Below are positions 27,984 through 38,581 of a DNA stretch of 64,000 nt, piece after piece. A program made the translations under genes and the position numbers. The stretch's first letter is position 1. Each line of letters starts with the position of its first letter. The notes beneath the pieces were generated by a model. It saw nothing but the letters and a program-made list of their open reading frames with translations, did no database searches and was not told where the DNA came from. Source of the stretch: Rhodococcoides corynebacterioides (GTDB lineage Bacteria > Actinomycetota > Actinomycetes > Mycobacteriales > Mycobacteriaceae); NCBI RefSeq assembly GCF_019834675.1, contig NZ_JABUBU010000002.1, positions 186,001-250,000 of the forward strand. Reading direction: 5' to 3'.

Positions 27984-28793
27984 GTGTCCTCAGCCTCCGC
28001 AACACTCGCGATCTGGTCCGGCGCCTGGCTCGGCGGCGCCGCGGCACCCGACGACGTGCTCGACGCGCTCGGTCGGTGGGCGCCGCTGACGTTGGTGGTC
28101 GCCGCCGACCCGGCCGTGGCGGAGGATCTGGACCTGCCGTGGCCGACGCCGCAGGACGTCGGATCGGCCACGTTGCTGTCGGTTCTCCGTACCGCGGCCC
28201 CCGCCGACGAGGCCTCGGCCACCGTGGAGTTGGTCCTGCCGGTCGCGGGCGACGTTGCCGGGCTGCCGGTCGGCAGCACGTTCGCCGCCGCCGCGCTGGC
28301 CGCCGGCGAGGGTGTGATGGTGGGCGTGCCCGGCGCCGCCGGTGTCGGCCTGGTGCCCACGGTCGAGGGGCCGGACGTCCTGCGCTGGACGGTCTTTCGC
28401 ATCGTGCTGCCGCACCCGCGCCGGGACACCGCGCTGGGCGAGGTCGAGTACTCGATGCGCGAGGTGGTGCGGGACGCGGCGGACGTTCTCGGCTCCGCAC
28501 CGGCGGTGGTCACCCGGCGGGCGGGTGATCCCCGCGTGATCATCGAGCAGCGACTCGCAGCGGCGCAGTCGCACCCGTATCCCCGTCTCTCCGAACGCAT
28601 CACGCGTGTCCTGGACACCGCGGACCGAGTGGACGCCATTCTCGACGCCGCGGACGTCGCCGCGCCGTCGGAGGCGCCCACCAGCACCGGCGCCGAGGCG
28701 CGGGAGACCACCGTGCGTTCACTGCGCACCGCGGTCCGCACGGCCCGCCGCGTCGCCGTCACCGACGCGGTGGACCGCTTCCTGCATCCGTGA
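27984..28793 (+). CDS. Conserved hypothetical protein (Rv1486c-like)
   Basis: 269 residues, Ala-rich, no signal peptide or membrane helix. No catalytic motif recognised. It is conserved in Mycobacteriales at exactly this place, between hemH and the nfeD/SPFH genes. The N-terminal half ('IWSGAWLGGAAAPDDVLDAL') is hydrophobic and may form a compact alpha/beta domain. The C-terminal third is helical and Arg-rich ('SLRTAVRTARRVAVTDAVDR'). The stop is 3 bp from the convergent hemH stop. Confidence 0.8.
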   Translation: MSSASATLAIWSGAWLGGAAAPDDVLDALGRWAPLTLVVAADPAVAEDLDLPWPTPQDVGSATLLSVLRTAAPADEASATVELVLPVAGDVAGLPVGSTFAAAALAAGEGVMVGVPGAAGVGLVPTVEGPDVLRWTVFRIVLPHPRRDTALGEVEYSMREVVRDAADVLGSAPAVVTRRAGDPRVIIEQRLAAAQSHPYPRLSERITRVLDTADRVDAILDAADVAAPSEAPTSTGAEARETTVRSLRTAVRTARRVAVTDAVDRFLHP

Positions 28794-28796
28794 CGG

Positions 28797-29849
28797 TCAG
28801 GCGGGTCGCCGCCGCACCGGCGGCTCGCAGCACCCCGGGTTGCAGGGCGATCCGTCGACGGTGGTTCCGAAGGCGGGCTCGGACCCCAGCCGCGCCGGGG
28901 CCAGCCCGGACGTGCGCTCCTGCACCAGGGTGCGCACCAGGGTGGCGAAACGCGGGTCGTCGCCCGGCGTTCCGGCGCGTTCCAGGGTGATGCCGAGTTC
29001 GTCGGCCTTCTCGACCGCCTCGGTGTCCAGGTCCCACACCACCTCGAGGTGATCCGAGACGAAGCCGACGGGACAGATGACCACTGCGCCGACACCCTCG
29101 GACGCCAGCGTCTCGAGGTGGTCGCAGATGTCGGGCTCGAGCCACGGGATCTGCGGCGGCCCCGACCGGGACTGCCACACCAGATCGTGTCGGGCGACGC
29201 CGGCGGCGGCCGCGCACAGGCGCGCCGCCTCGGCGACCTGCCGACTGTAGAGATTCCCGCCCGCCGACGGCGGTCCCGCGGCCGCGTCCGCCGAGACCGG
29301 CACCGAGTGGGCGGTGAACACCACGCGGGCACCCGCACGCTGGTCCGCCGGAAGTCGGTGCAGCGCAGCGGTGATCGCGTCGGCGAAGGACTCCACCAGC
29401 AACGGATGGTCGTAGTACTGGCGCAGCTTCGTCAGCTGCGGCGCACCGTCGCCCACCGCGGCACGGGCCCGCGCGATGTCCTCGTGATACTGGCGGCAGC
29501 CGGAGTACCCACCCCACGCGGACGTCGGGAACACGAGCGCGTTCCGGATGCCGTCGTCACGCATGCTCGCGACGGTGTCCTCCACCATCGGATGCCAGTT
29601 CCGGTTGCCGAAGTACACCGGCAGATCGACGCCGGTGAGCGCGAACTCCGCCTCGACCGCGGCGATGATCTCGCGGTTCAACCGGTTGATCGGCGAGACT
29701 CCCCCGAAGTGCAGGTAATGCTCGGCCACCGCGTCGAGCCGCTCCGGCGGGATGCCCCGACCACGCGTGACGTTCTCGAGGAACGGGCGCACGTCGTCCG
29801 GGCCTTCCGGGCCGCCGAAGGACAGCAACAACAGCGCGTCGTAGTTCAT
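28797..29849 (-). CDS. hemH: Ferrochelatase (coproporphyrin III type)
   Basis: 350 residues. In actinobacteria this enzyme inserts ferrous iron into coproporphyrin III in the late heme pathway. Motifs: '[17 protein letters not shown]', '[13 protein letters not shown]', '[12 protein letters not shown]' (catalytic His) and '[16 protein letters not shown]' region. The C-terminus is Cys-rich ('[11 protein letters not shown]'), matching the [2Fe-2S] cluster seen in actinobacterial ferrochelatases. The start has GGAG close upstream. It follows inhA by 49 bp on the minus strand, the same order as mycobacterial fabG1-inhA-hemZ. Confidence 0.95.
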   Translation of the reverse strand: MNYDALLLLSFGGPEGPDDVRPFLENVTRGRGIPPERLDAVAEHYLHFGGVSPINRLNREIIAAVEAEFALTGVDLPVYFGNRNWHPMVEDTVASMRDDGIRNALVFPTSAWGGYSGCRQYHEDIARARAAVGDGAPQLTKLRQYYDHPLLVESFADAITAALHRLPADQRAGARVVFTAHSVPVSADAAAGPPSAGGNLYSRQVAEAARLCAAAAGVARHDLVWQSRSGPPQIPWLEPDICDHLETLASEGVGAVVICPVGFVSDHLEVVWDLDTEAVEKADELGITLERAGTPGDDPRFATLVRTLVQERTSGLAPARLGSEPAFGTTVDGSPCNPGCCEPPVRRRPA

Positions 29850-29864
29850 GGCTCCATTCTGCCC

Positions 29865-29886
29865 GGCCGGGCGGAGCTACCCGGCC
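29865..29886 (-). terminator. GC hairpin between inhA and hemH
   Basis: On the minus strand GGCCGGG and CCCGGCC form a 7-bp stem around an 8-nt loop in the 49-nt gap after inhA. No T-tract follows, so it may attenuate rather than stop transcription into hemH. Confidence 0.35.
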
Positions 29887-29898
29887 CGGCCCGGCGGA

Positions 29899-30723
29899 TC
29901 AGAGATTCTCGGGCAGCCAGGTGTTGTGGCTCGCGCCGCCGTCGACGTAGACGATGGATCCGGTGGTGGCCGGGAGCCAGTCCGACAGGAGTGCGCAGAT
30001 GGACTTGGCCACCGCGGTCGGATCGTCGACGTCCCAGCCGATGGGGGCCGCGCCGTCCCAGTACTCGTTGAGCTGGTTCATCTTCGCCGCGTCGCCGGTG
30101 GCGGTACCGGCGATGGCCTTGGCCGCGAGGGTCTTGATCGGGCCCGCCGCCACGAGGTTGGAGCGGACCTTCTTGGCGGCTCCCACCTCACGGGCGACGT
30201 ACCGGTTGACCGACTCCAGCGCGGCCTTGGCCACGCCCATCCAGTTGTAGTACGGCATGGCCGTGCGCGGATCGAAGTCCATGCCGACGATGGAGCCGCC
30301 CTCGTTCATGACCGGCAGCACGGCGCGAGCGACCGACGCGTAGCTCCACGCCGAGATCTGGAACGCCGCGGCCGCGTCCGGACCGGGGCCCTCGAGGAAC
30401 GGCTTGGCGTCCGGTCCCATGAGCGTGCGCGGGGCGAACGCGATGGAGTGCAGAACGCCGTCGAGACCGTTCGGGGCGACCTCGCGCACCTTGTCGGCCA
30501 GGGCCGCGAGGTGATCCTCGTTGGTCGCGTCCAGTTCGATGGCCGGCGGGACCGGCTGCGGCAGCCGCTGCGCGATGCGGTCGATCAGGCGCAGGCGGTC
30601 GAACCCGGTGATGATCACCGTCGCGCCCTGCTCCTGCGCCATCTTGGCGGCGTGGAACGCGATGGACGCGTCCGTGATGATGCCGGTGATGAGAATGGTC
30701 TTGCCTTCGAGCAATCCGCCCAT
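29899..30723 (-). CDS. inhA: Enoyl-ACP reductase InhA (FAS-II)
   Basis: 274 residues. NADH-dependent reduction of long-chain enoyl-ACP in mycolic acid elongation; the isoniazid target in mycobacteria. NAD site: '[14 protein letters not shown]'; the Ser of the isoniazid-resistance position is in 'LHSIAFAP' (Ser93 here); catalytic Tyr159 and Lys166 lie in '[19 protein letters not shown]'; the C-terminus is '[18 protein letters not shown]'. Presence of inhA with fabG1 supports a mycolate-forming organism. It starts 41 bp after fabG1, and the two form an operon. Confidence 0.96.
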   Translation of the reverse strand: MGGLLEGKTILITGIITDASIAFHAAKMAQEQGATVIITGFDRLRLIDRIAQRLPQPVPPAIELDATNEDHLAALADKVREVAPNGLDGVLHSIAFAPRTLMGPDAKPFLEGPGPDAAAAFQISAWSYASVARAVLPVMNEGGSIVGMDFDPRTAMPYYNWMGVAKAALESVNRYVAREVGAAKKVRSNLVAAGPIKTLAAKAIAGTATGDAAKMNQLNEYWDGAAPIGWDVDDPTAVAKSICALLSDWLPATTGSIVYVDGGASHNTWLPENL

Positions 30724-30764
30724 GGGGATTTCGAGCCTTTCGTCGACGAGAGAAGAAGGGGAGG

Positions 30765-32574
<1,810 letters not shown>

Positions 32575-32578
<4 letters not shown>

Positions 32579-33525
32579 CGCGTGCTCGCTCCCACCGCGG
32601 CGCCGTACCGACGACGGGAGACGAACCGCACGACGTCGGCGATCCAGTCACCGTCCGTCCGGAGCGTCAGCCGCGGCGCGTTGCACCCGCGCAGGATCTT
32701 CTCGACCCGACGCCGGTGATCGTCGGCGGCGCGAGCGAAATCGGCCCGCAGTTGCGGGGTGACCGAGAACTCTCGGGTCCGGCCCGTCTCCGGATCGTGC
32801 AGCACGACGTCGCCGACGTCCGGTAGCTCGAGGTCGCGCGGGTCGAGCACCTCCACCGCGAGCACGTCGTGACGCGCTGCGATCGCGCGCAGCGGACGTT
32901 CCCACTCGGTCGACCCGAGGAAGTCGCTGACCACGACGGCCAGACCTCGGCGACGCTCGGGTCGGCGGAGCGAGTCCACCACCCCGGCCAGATCGCCGCG
33001 GGTGCCGTCGGCCGCGTGCGGTGTGGTGGCCACGGTCTTCAGCAACGACTGCACGTGGGCGCGGCCACCTCGCGCCGGGACCCGGACGACACGGTCGCCG
33101 GTGGAGATCACCGCGCCCAGGCGGTTGCCTCCCCCGCTGGTCAGGTGCGCGATCGCCGCCGAGGCGGCGACCACGAGGTCGCGCTTCTCGCAGCCCGCGG
33201 TGCCGAAGTCGAGGCTGGCCGAGAGGTCGATCGCCAGCCACGTCTCGAGCTCGCGATCGGCCACCGACTGCCGCACGTGCGGCTGCGTGGTGCGGGCCGT
33301 GACGGACCAGTCCATCTGCCGGACGTCGTCTCCCGGCTGGTACTCGCGGGCGTCGCCCGGCTCGGACCCCGGCCCGGGGATCAGGCCCAGATGATCACCG
33401 TGCAGCACACCGTCGAGCCGACGGCGAACCGTCAGCTCGAGCGTGCGCAGCGCCGACGTCAACCGGGGATCCTCGAGCGACCCCGACGCGAACGACGGCG
33501 GCCGACCGTGCCGACTCTCCGTCAC
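32575..33525 (-). CDS. DUF58 domain protein (Rv1480-like)
   Basis: 316 residues. The DUF58 core is seen in '[20 protein letters not shown]' and '[17 protein letters not shown]', continuing into a VWA-like segment ('[19 protein letters not shown]', '[16 protein letters not shown]'). No membrane helix. It overlaps both the MoxR gene and the VWA gene by 4 bases, giving tight stoichiometric coupling. MoxR-DUF58-VWA sets form a conserved module that likely matures or activates envelope proteins; the exact role is not known. Confidence 0.92.
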
Positions 33526-34679
33526 CGCGACGAGTCGGCCGCGGGAGCCTGCTGGGGTGCCGGGCCTTGCTGGGGTGCCGGGCCTTGCTGGGGTGCGGGG
33601 CCGTGCTGGGGTGCGGGGCCCTGCTGGGGTGCGGGGCCCTGCTGGGGCGGCCGGGACTGCTGGGGCACGGCCTGGACGCCGACCTGCGGCAGCCCCACCG
33701 TCTGGAGAACACGGGTGATGACCTGCTCCGCGGAGACCTCGTCGGCCAGGGCGTCGTAGGACAGCACGAGTCGGTGGCGCAGCACGTCGGGAATGACGTC
33801 GAGGACGTCCTGCGGCACCACGTAGTCCCGTCCGCGCACCAGGGCCAGGGCTCGGGAGGCCGCGATGATGCCCAACGTCGCGCGCGGCGAGGCGCCGTAT
33901 GCGATCCAGGACGCCACGTCGTCCAGACCGACGTCGCGCGGATTGCGGGTCGCCGCGATGACCCGGACGACGTAGTCGACCAGAGCGTGGTGGACGAACA
34001 CCGAGGCCGCGACCTTCTGCAGCCGAACCAGTTCATTCGGGTCGAGGACCTGCTGCGGGGTGGGCGGCGCGACCCCCATGCGGTAGACGATCTCGCGCTC
34101 TTCCTCGACCGACGGGTAGTCCACGACGATCTTGAACAGGAACCGGTCGCGTTGCGCCTCGGGCAGCGGGTACACGCCCTCGTTCTCGATGGGGTTCTGC
34201 GTGGCCATCACCAGGAACGGATCCGGCATGGGGTACGTACGCCCGCCGATGGACACGTGCCGCTCGGCCATCACCTCGAGCAGCGCCGACTGCACCTTGG
34301 CAGGGGCACGGTTGATCTCGTCGGCCAGCACGAAGTTCGCGACCACCGGGCCCAGCTCGGTGTCGAACTCCTCCTTGCCCTGCCGGTAGATCCGCGTGCC
34401 GATCAGGTCGGTGGGAACCAGGTCCGGTGTGAACTGCACGCGCGAGAAGGTACCGCCGACCACCGTCGCGAAAGTTTCCACCGCCAGCGTCTTGGCCACG
34501 CCCGGAACACCTTCGAGCAACACGTGGCCGCGAGCGAGCAGACCGACGAGAATGCGCTCGACCAGCCGGTCCTGACCCACGATGACCCGCTTGACCTCGT
34601 AGACGGCCTTCTCGAGCGTCTGCACGTCCCGCGCCATGTCGGTCGTGTTCGTCTCTCGTGAGGTCACCTTCGACACCAC
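33522..34679 (-). CDS. moxR: MoxR family AAA+ ATPase (Rv1479-like)
   Basis: 385 residues. AAA+ motifs: Walker A 'LLEGVPGVAKTLAVE', Walker B 'FVLADEINRAPAKVQ', sensor I 'VMATQNPIENEGVYPLPEA' and sensor II region 'GASPRATLGIIAASRALAL'. The C-terminal ~45 residues are a PQQGPA hexapeptide repeat tail encoded by six 18-bp units, unusual for MoxR. First gene of the MoxR-DUF58-VWA operon. The GTG start at 34679 is tentative; a GTG at 34667 and an ATG 14 codons in are alternatives. Confidence 0.93.
   Translation of the reverse strand: MVSKVTSRETNTTDMARDVQTLEKAVYEVKRVIVGQDRLVERILVGLLARGHVLLEGVPGVAKTLAVETFATVVGGTFSRVQFTPDLVPTDLIGTRIYRQGKEEFDTELGPVVANFVLADEINRAPAKVQSALLEVMAERHVSIGGRTYPMPDPFLVMATQNPIENEGVYPLPEAQRDRFLFKIVVDYPSVEEEREIVYRMGVAPPTPQQVLDPNELVRLQKVAASVFVHHALVDYVVRVIAATRNPRDVGLDDVASWIAYGASPRATLGIIAASRALALVRGRDYVVPQDVLDVIPDVLRHRLVLSYDALADEVSAEQVITRVLQTVGLPQVGVQAVPQQSRPPQQGPAPQQGPAPQHGPAPQQGPAPQQGPAPQQAPAADSSR
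33551..33658. repeat. 18-bp tandem repeat inside moxR (six units)
   Basis: Six units of GCTGGGGTGC(C/G)GGGCC(T/C/G)T type begin at 33551, 33569, 33587, 33605, 33623 and 33641. On the coding strand they give the PQQGPA tail. Such arrays change copy number by slippage. Confidence 0.85.
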
Positions 34680-34837
34680 CGCTTTCTGCCCGAGGCTCCG
34701 CGCGCGCCGGATGCCCTGTGTGCACTACTGACCTCGTCCACTATGGCAGGTGCCACCGACTGCCGACCGGGAGCAGTGACGAGCGGTGGTTCGCGGGGGT
34801 CTGGTCGTGATCGCCGACGGTTCGTGCGTGCATGTCA

Positions 34838-34866
34838 TGGACCGTGTCGGTGGGTGGCGGTACACT
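34838..34866 (+). promoter_or_regulatory. Promoter of the DUF222/HNH gene
   Basis: TGGACC (34838-34843), a 17-bp spacer and TACACT (34861-34866). The start point would be near 34873 with a leader of about 25 nt carrying GGGGGG before the ATG at 34898. Confidence 0.55.
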
Positions 34867-34881
34867 CGAACATACGAGCGA
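34866..34881. promoter_or_regulatory. LexA (SOS) box-like operator
   Basis: TCGAACATACGAGCGA matches the actinobacterial LexA consensus TCGAAC-N4-GTTCGA at 10 of 12 defined positions (left half perfect). It overlaps the last base of the -10 and the start point of the DUF222 gene. LexA control of the related 13E12-repeat genes is known in M. tuberculosis. Confidence 0.55.
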
Positions 34882-34897
34882 CTGGGGGGTCGACAAC

Positions 34898-36670
34898 ATG
34901 GCTGCAGTGCAGGTGGGGACACGGTCCGCGGTGACGCCGTGGGCTGCGCTGGACCACGCCGCGCTCGGCTTGCCTGCCACGACCGACCTACCTGCTGCCG
35001 AAGCGTTGGACGCATTGGTGCACGCGACGGCCGGGGTGTCCTATTTGGAGTGGTTGAAGTACCAGCTCGCCGCGGTGATGCACACGGAGTCGGTGGTGCC
35101 GTTCGAGGACGAGGACCGCCGGGAGTTCGATGCGTTCACTCGCTGCGCCGCCTCGATCGCCACCACCCTGTCGATCACCCAGTGGGCTGCGTCCACTCTG
35201 CTCACCGATGCCGTCGCGCTGCGGGATCGACTCCCGACGGTGGCGCAATGTTTGCGGGACGGGGTGGTCACCCCGCACCACATCCGCACCATCGTCTCCC
35301 GGACGGAGTTGATCGAGGGGCAGTGCTACGCCGCCCTCGTCGACGCCGACATCGCCGCCGCCCTCCGCAAACCCGGAACCTGGTCCACGAAGCGGGTGGA
35401 GACGATGGTCGACACAATGGTGCACCGCCGCAACCCCGACGCCGTCCGCGAACACCGCGCCAGGCTGCAGCGGAAACGCAACTTCTCCGTCGAGACCGGG
35501 CGGGACGGGATGGCCACGACGACGGACACCCGGTCCGCCGAAGACACCGCCCTCGCCGCCGCCGCGGTGCAGCGCCTGGCGTCGCAGGTGTGCCCGAAGG
35601 ACACCCGCTCCACGGCCGCGCGGGCCTCCGATGCGCACTACGCGTTGGTCACCCGAACCGAGTTCGGGTGCGACTGCGACCGCCCGATCACCGACTGCCG
35701 CTACAAGAGCGTCGACGTCGGCACGTTCGCAGCGACCGCGCCGCGGATCGTGATTCACCTGGTCACCGACACCACCACCCTCACCGGCCCCGTCCCCGCA
35801 CCCGAGAACGAGAGGGTCTGCAGGTCGCCACAGCACCTGCCGCGACCGAACACCGAGCCCACCTCTGCGTCTCCTCTGCCCGACGCCGACGCAGGTTCGG
35901 GCTCGGCCGAGTCGGTAATTCCGGAGCCGTCCGCGCCGGATACCGTTGCGTCGGATTCTGTTGCGGAGGACCCGCACGGATGCGAGGAGCCCGTCGGTCT
36001 CGACACCGTCGACGGCGTCGGCTTCCTCTCCGGCATCGGCATCATCTCCGGCGCCCACGTCCGGGGCCTCGCCACCGACCCCCGCACCGTCATCCGACCA
36101 CTCGGGGACGGCACCGACACCCCACTCCCGGCGACGCAACCGTCGAACCCGTACCGCCCCTCCGCGGCACTCGATGCCTACGTGCGGGCGAGAGATCAGT
36201 TCTGCACCTGGCCCGGCTGCAACAGACCCGCCTGGGACGCCGACCTCGACCACATCACCGAATACGACCACACCCACCCCGACCAGGGTGGGCGCACCGA
36301 CGCGACCGGACTCGGCGCCAAATGCCGCTTCCACCACCTACTGAAAACGTTCGGGGACTTCGTCGACGACCAGTACCCCTACCCCACCGACCCGAGCCGA
36401 CTGATCCGCACCATCACCATCCCCGAAGGACGGACGGTGCTGGGTCCGGCGTTCACCGGGCACGACACCCACCCCGGCCTCGACTGCATCGTCTTCGGCG
36501 ACCCACCGCCGCCGCGACCACCCGGTCTCACCGAACGTCGCCGACCCGCGCCCCGCACCGAGCAGAAACACGCCCGCCGCCGACAAGAGCGGAACCGCAA
36601 CCGCCTCCGCAACCTCGGACTCCCCGCAACCCCGGCCGAGGCGGCGGACCACGAACCACCCCCGTTCTGA
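34898..36670 (+). CDS. DUF222 / HNH endonuclease (13E12-repeat type)
   Basis: 590 residues. An N-terminal DUF222 domain ('SYLEWLKYQLAAVMHTESVV', 'RTIVSRTELIEGQCYAALVD') is followed by a variable acidic linker (residues ~310-400) and a C-terminal HNH nuclease: 'DQFCTWPGCNRPAWDADLDH', then 'GLGAKCRFHHLLKTFGDF'. These are the REP13E12-like proteins abundant in Mycobacteriales, often SOS-induced; the biological role is unsettled and a mobile or host-use nuclease is possible. The ATG at 34898 has GGGGGG 9 nt upstream; the longer reading from 34832 would begin upstream of the promoter -10. It occupies the slot between ripA and moxR where mycobacteria carry ripB. Confidence 0.88.
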   Translation: MAAVQVGTRSAVTPWAALDHAALGLPATTDLPAAEALDALVHATAGVSYLEWLKYQLAAVMHTESVVPFEDEDRREFDAFTRCAASIATTLSITQWAASTLLTDAVALRDRLPTVAQCLRDGVVTPHHIRTIVSRTELIEGQCYAALVDADIAAALRKPGTWSTKRVETMVDTMVHRRNPDAVREHRARLQRKRNFSVETGRDGMATTTDTRSAEDTALAAAAVQRLASQVCPKDTRSTAARASDAHYALVTRTEFGCDCDRPITDCRYKSVDVGTFAATAPRIVIHLVTDTTTLTGPVPAPENERVCRSPQHLPRPNTEPTSASPLPDADAGSGSAESVIPEPSAPDTVASDSVAEDPHGCEEPVGLDTVDGVGFLSGIGIISGAHVRGLATDPRTVIRPLGDGTDTPLPATQPSNPYRPSAALDAYVRARDQFCTWPGCNRPAWDADLDHITEYDHTHPDQGGRTDATGLGAKCRFHHLLKTFGDFVDDQYPYPTDPSRLIRTITIPEGRTVLGPAFTGHDTHPGLDCIVFGDPPPPRPPGLTERRRPAPRTEQKHARRRQERNRNRLRNLGLPATPAEAADHEPPPF

Positions 36671-36685
36671 CGGGCAGGGGGTCGA

Positions 36686-38272
36686 TCAGTCGATCATGCG
36701 CACGGCGTACGGCGTCATGCCGCTCCACCGCACCGGGGACACCTTCACCACGTCACCGGACTGCGGCGCCTCGAGCATCGTGCCGTCGCCGAGGTACAGG
36801 GCCACGTGCTGCGACGCACCCGGACCCCAGAACAGCATGTCGCCACGCTTCATCTGGGACGACGGCACCTGCTTGCCCGCCGTGTACTGGTACCCGGTGT
36901 AGTGCGGAAGAGAGATGCCGAGCCCACCGAACGCGTACATCATCAGGCCCGAGCAGTCGAAGCCCACCTTGTTGTAGTCGCCGTAACTGTCGGCGACACC
37001 GCCGTCGCGAATGCCCTTCGTGGGCCCGTTCTCGTTGCCCCCACCCCAGGAGTACGGCGTTCCGAGCACCGACATTCCGCGGTCGATCACCGACTCGATC
37101 GCCGCGCTGCCGGTCACGGCGGGCTTGCCGACGCTCGGCTTGCTCGGGGTGGTCGGTTTGCTCGGCGTGGCGGTTCCCGTACCCGACGACGTCCCGGTAC
37201 CCGACGACGTCCCGGTACCCGACGACGTCCCGGTACCCGACGACGTCCCGGCACCCGACGACGTCCCCGGACGGGTGGCGCCGACCAGGTCGGTGTGGTC
37301 GGGGGTCGCGGCGGCAGCAGCGGCGGCGCGGTCGGCGGACGCCTGATCGGCAGCCACGCGTGCCGCAGCGGCTGCGGCGGCTTGTTCGGCCTGGCGAGCG
37401 GCTTCGGCGGCCGCGGCCTCCTCGGCCTGCCGCTGGGCGTCCCACCTGGTGTACTCGTCCCGCTGCCCCTCGAGTCCGGCCGCGCCGGCGCGGGCCTGGT
37501 CGAGCTCGGCGGCCGCGGCGTCGCGGTTCGCCTCGACCGCGGCCTTGCGGGCCTCCTGGTCCTGCTGGGCCGCCACGGCGGCGGCGATCGCCTGCTCGGC
37601 CTCGTTCTTCTTGGCGTCGGCGGCGGCGGATGCCCGGTCGGCCTCGAGCTTGCTGGCGCGGGCGGCCGAGTCACGGTTGGCCTGCTCGGTCCGAGCGCGC
37701 TGCAGCCCGTCGAGCACCGCGTTCTGCTTGGCGGACAGCATCCGAAGCAGCTGGGCGCGGTCGAGAACTTCCTGTGGTCCGTTCGCGTTCAGGAGCGACG
37801 AGGCGCCGGCGGAACCCGTCCCGCGGATGTAGTCGCCGACGGCCGCGCTGTCGAACTTGCGCTGCGCGTCGGAGATGACCTGGCCCGCGTCCTGGAGCGC
37901 ACGCTGGGCGAGGGCGACCGCGGCCGCCGCAGCGTCCGCGGCGGACCGGGCGTTCTGCAGATCGACGAGCGCCTTGTTGACGTCCTCGCGCTTGACCGCG
38001 ACGGCGTCGTCGAGGGCGGCGAGCTGCTGGTTGGCAGCCGCGACCCGGTCGATGAGTTCGCTCACTCGCGCGACACCGTCGCCGACGCGGGCCTGCGCTC
38101 CGGCGATGTCGGCGTCCGACGGGTTGGGGGGCGGCGGCGGGACGGCCGACGCGAGCGGCGGGGCGGCGGACGTCGCCACCGCGAGTGTCAGCAGCAGCGC
38201 CGCGACACCGATCGACCGACGCCGGGTTCCGCCCGCGGCCGTCCGCCGACCCATCAAGCCGGTTCGACTCAC
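36686..38272 (-). CDS. ripA: RipA-like NlpC/P60 peptidoglycan endopeptidase
   Basis: 528 residues, exported. A signal peptide ('IGVAALLLTLAVATSAAPPL') is followed by a long Ala/Gln/Arg coiled coil (~60-330), a Thr-Ser-Gly linker from five 18-bp repeats, then an NlpC/P60 domain with catalytic Cys440 ('VGFDCSGLMMYAFG'), His489 ('ASQHVALYLGDG') and Glu501. RipA cleaves the D-Glu-mDAP bond to separate daughter cells; the coiled coil blocks the active site until processed or activated. The GTG at 38272 has GGGAG 6 nt upstream and is preferred over the ATG at 38254, which has none. Two genes upstream of moxR as in mycobacteria. Confidence 0.93.
   Translation of the reverse strand: MSRTGLMGRRTAAGGTRRRSIGVAALLLTLAVATSAAPPLASAVPPPPPNPSDADIAGAQARVGDGVARVSELIDRVAAANQQLAALDDAVAVKREDVNKALVDLQNARSAADAAAAAVALAQRALQDAGQVISDAQRKFDSAAVGDYIRGTGSAGASSLLNANGPQEVLDRAQLLRMLSAKQNAVLDGLQRARTEQANRDSAARASKLEADRASAAADAKKNEAEQAIAAAVAAQQDQEARKAAVEANRDAAAAELDQARAGAAGLEGQRDEYTRWDAQRQAEEAAAAEAARQAEQAAAAAAARVAADQASADRAAAAAAATPDHTDLVGATRPGTSSGAGTSSGTGTSSGTGTSSGTGTSSGTGTATPSKPTTPSKPSVGKPAVTGSAAIESVIDRGMSVLGTPYSWGGGNENGPTKGIRDGGVADSYGDYNKVGFDCSGLMMYAFGGLGISLPHYTGYQYTAGKQVPSSQMKRGDMLFWGPGASQHVALYLGDGTMLEAPQSGDVVKVSPVRWSGMTPYAVRMID
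37179..37268. repeat. 18-bp tandem repeat inside ripA (five units)
   Basis: Five units of GTACCCGACGACGTCCCG starting at 37179, 37197, 37215, 37233 and 37251 (the last slightly changed). They encode the flexible TSSGTG linker between the coiled coil and the catalytic domain. Confidence 0.85.
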
Positions 38273-38581
38273 CTGTGTCTCCCTCGTGTCCCCACCGAGT
38301 CCGTGGCACCCCCTGCGGCCGGTGAGACCGCACCGAGGGAAGGCACGACGCAGCGGCAAGTACACGAGAACCGGCCTTCGCGCCCGACACGCACGACTCG
38401 GCAACCACGAACATCACTCTGCGACACTTCTTCCCCAAGCAGTGCCATGAGAACCGTACGACACTCTGACCGCTGAGGGAACTCCAGTCACAAATGACAC
38501 AGATGTCGTTCCAGAACGGCATATGCGCTGATCAGGGGGTTGTCCGGAAATGGACAGAACAAATTGATGCGGGAGATGTCC
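38273..38581. other. ripA upstream region (309 bp, no gene)
   Basis: No coding frame with family likeness. It holds GTCACAAATGACAC near 38487-38500, which includes the palindrome GTCA-CAAA-TGAC and resembles MtrA sites, and a 16-bp inverted repeat TGTCCGGAAATGGACA at 38541-38556. The 60 bp next to ripA are GC-rich with short inverted repeats that could structure the leader. No firm -10/-35 was found, and the conserved core of a c-di-AMP riboswitch is not visible. Confidence 0.4.

Noticed and set aside
34832..34897. N-terminal extension of the DUF222 protein from the ATG at 34832
   Set aside because: It would begin upstream of the promoter -10 and the LexA-like box; the ATG at 34898 has a good ribosome binding site.
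37179..37268. CRISPR-like array
   Set aside because: Units are contiguous without spacers and in frame within ripA; the same holds for the moxR array at 33551-33658.
38273..38581. c-di-AMP (ydaO-type) riboswitch before ripA
   Set aside because: Such switches often precede NlpC/P60 genes in actinobacteria, but the conserved GGGUGAAUC-like and other core strings are not present.
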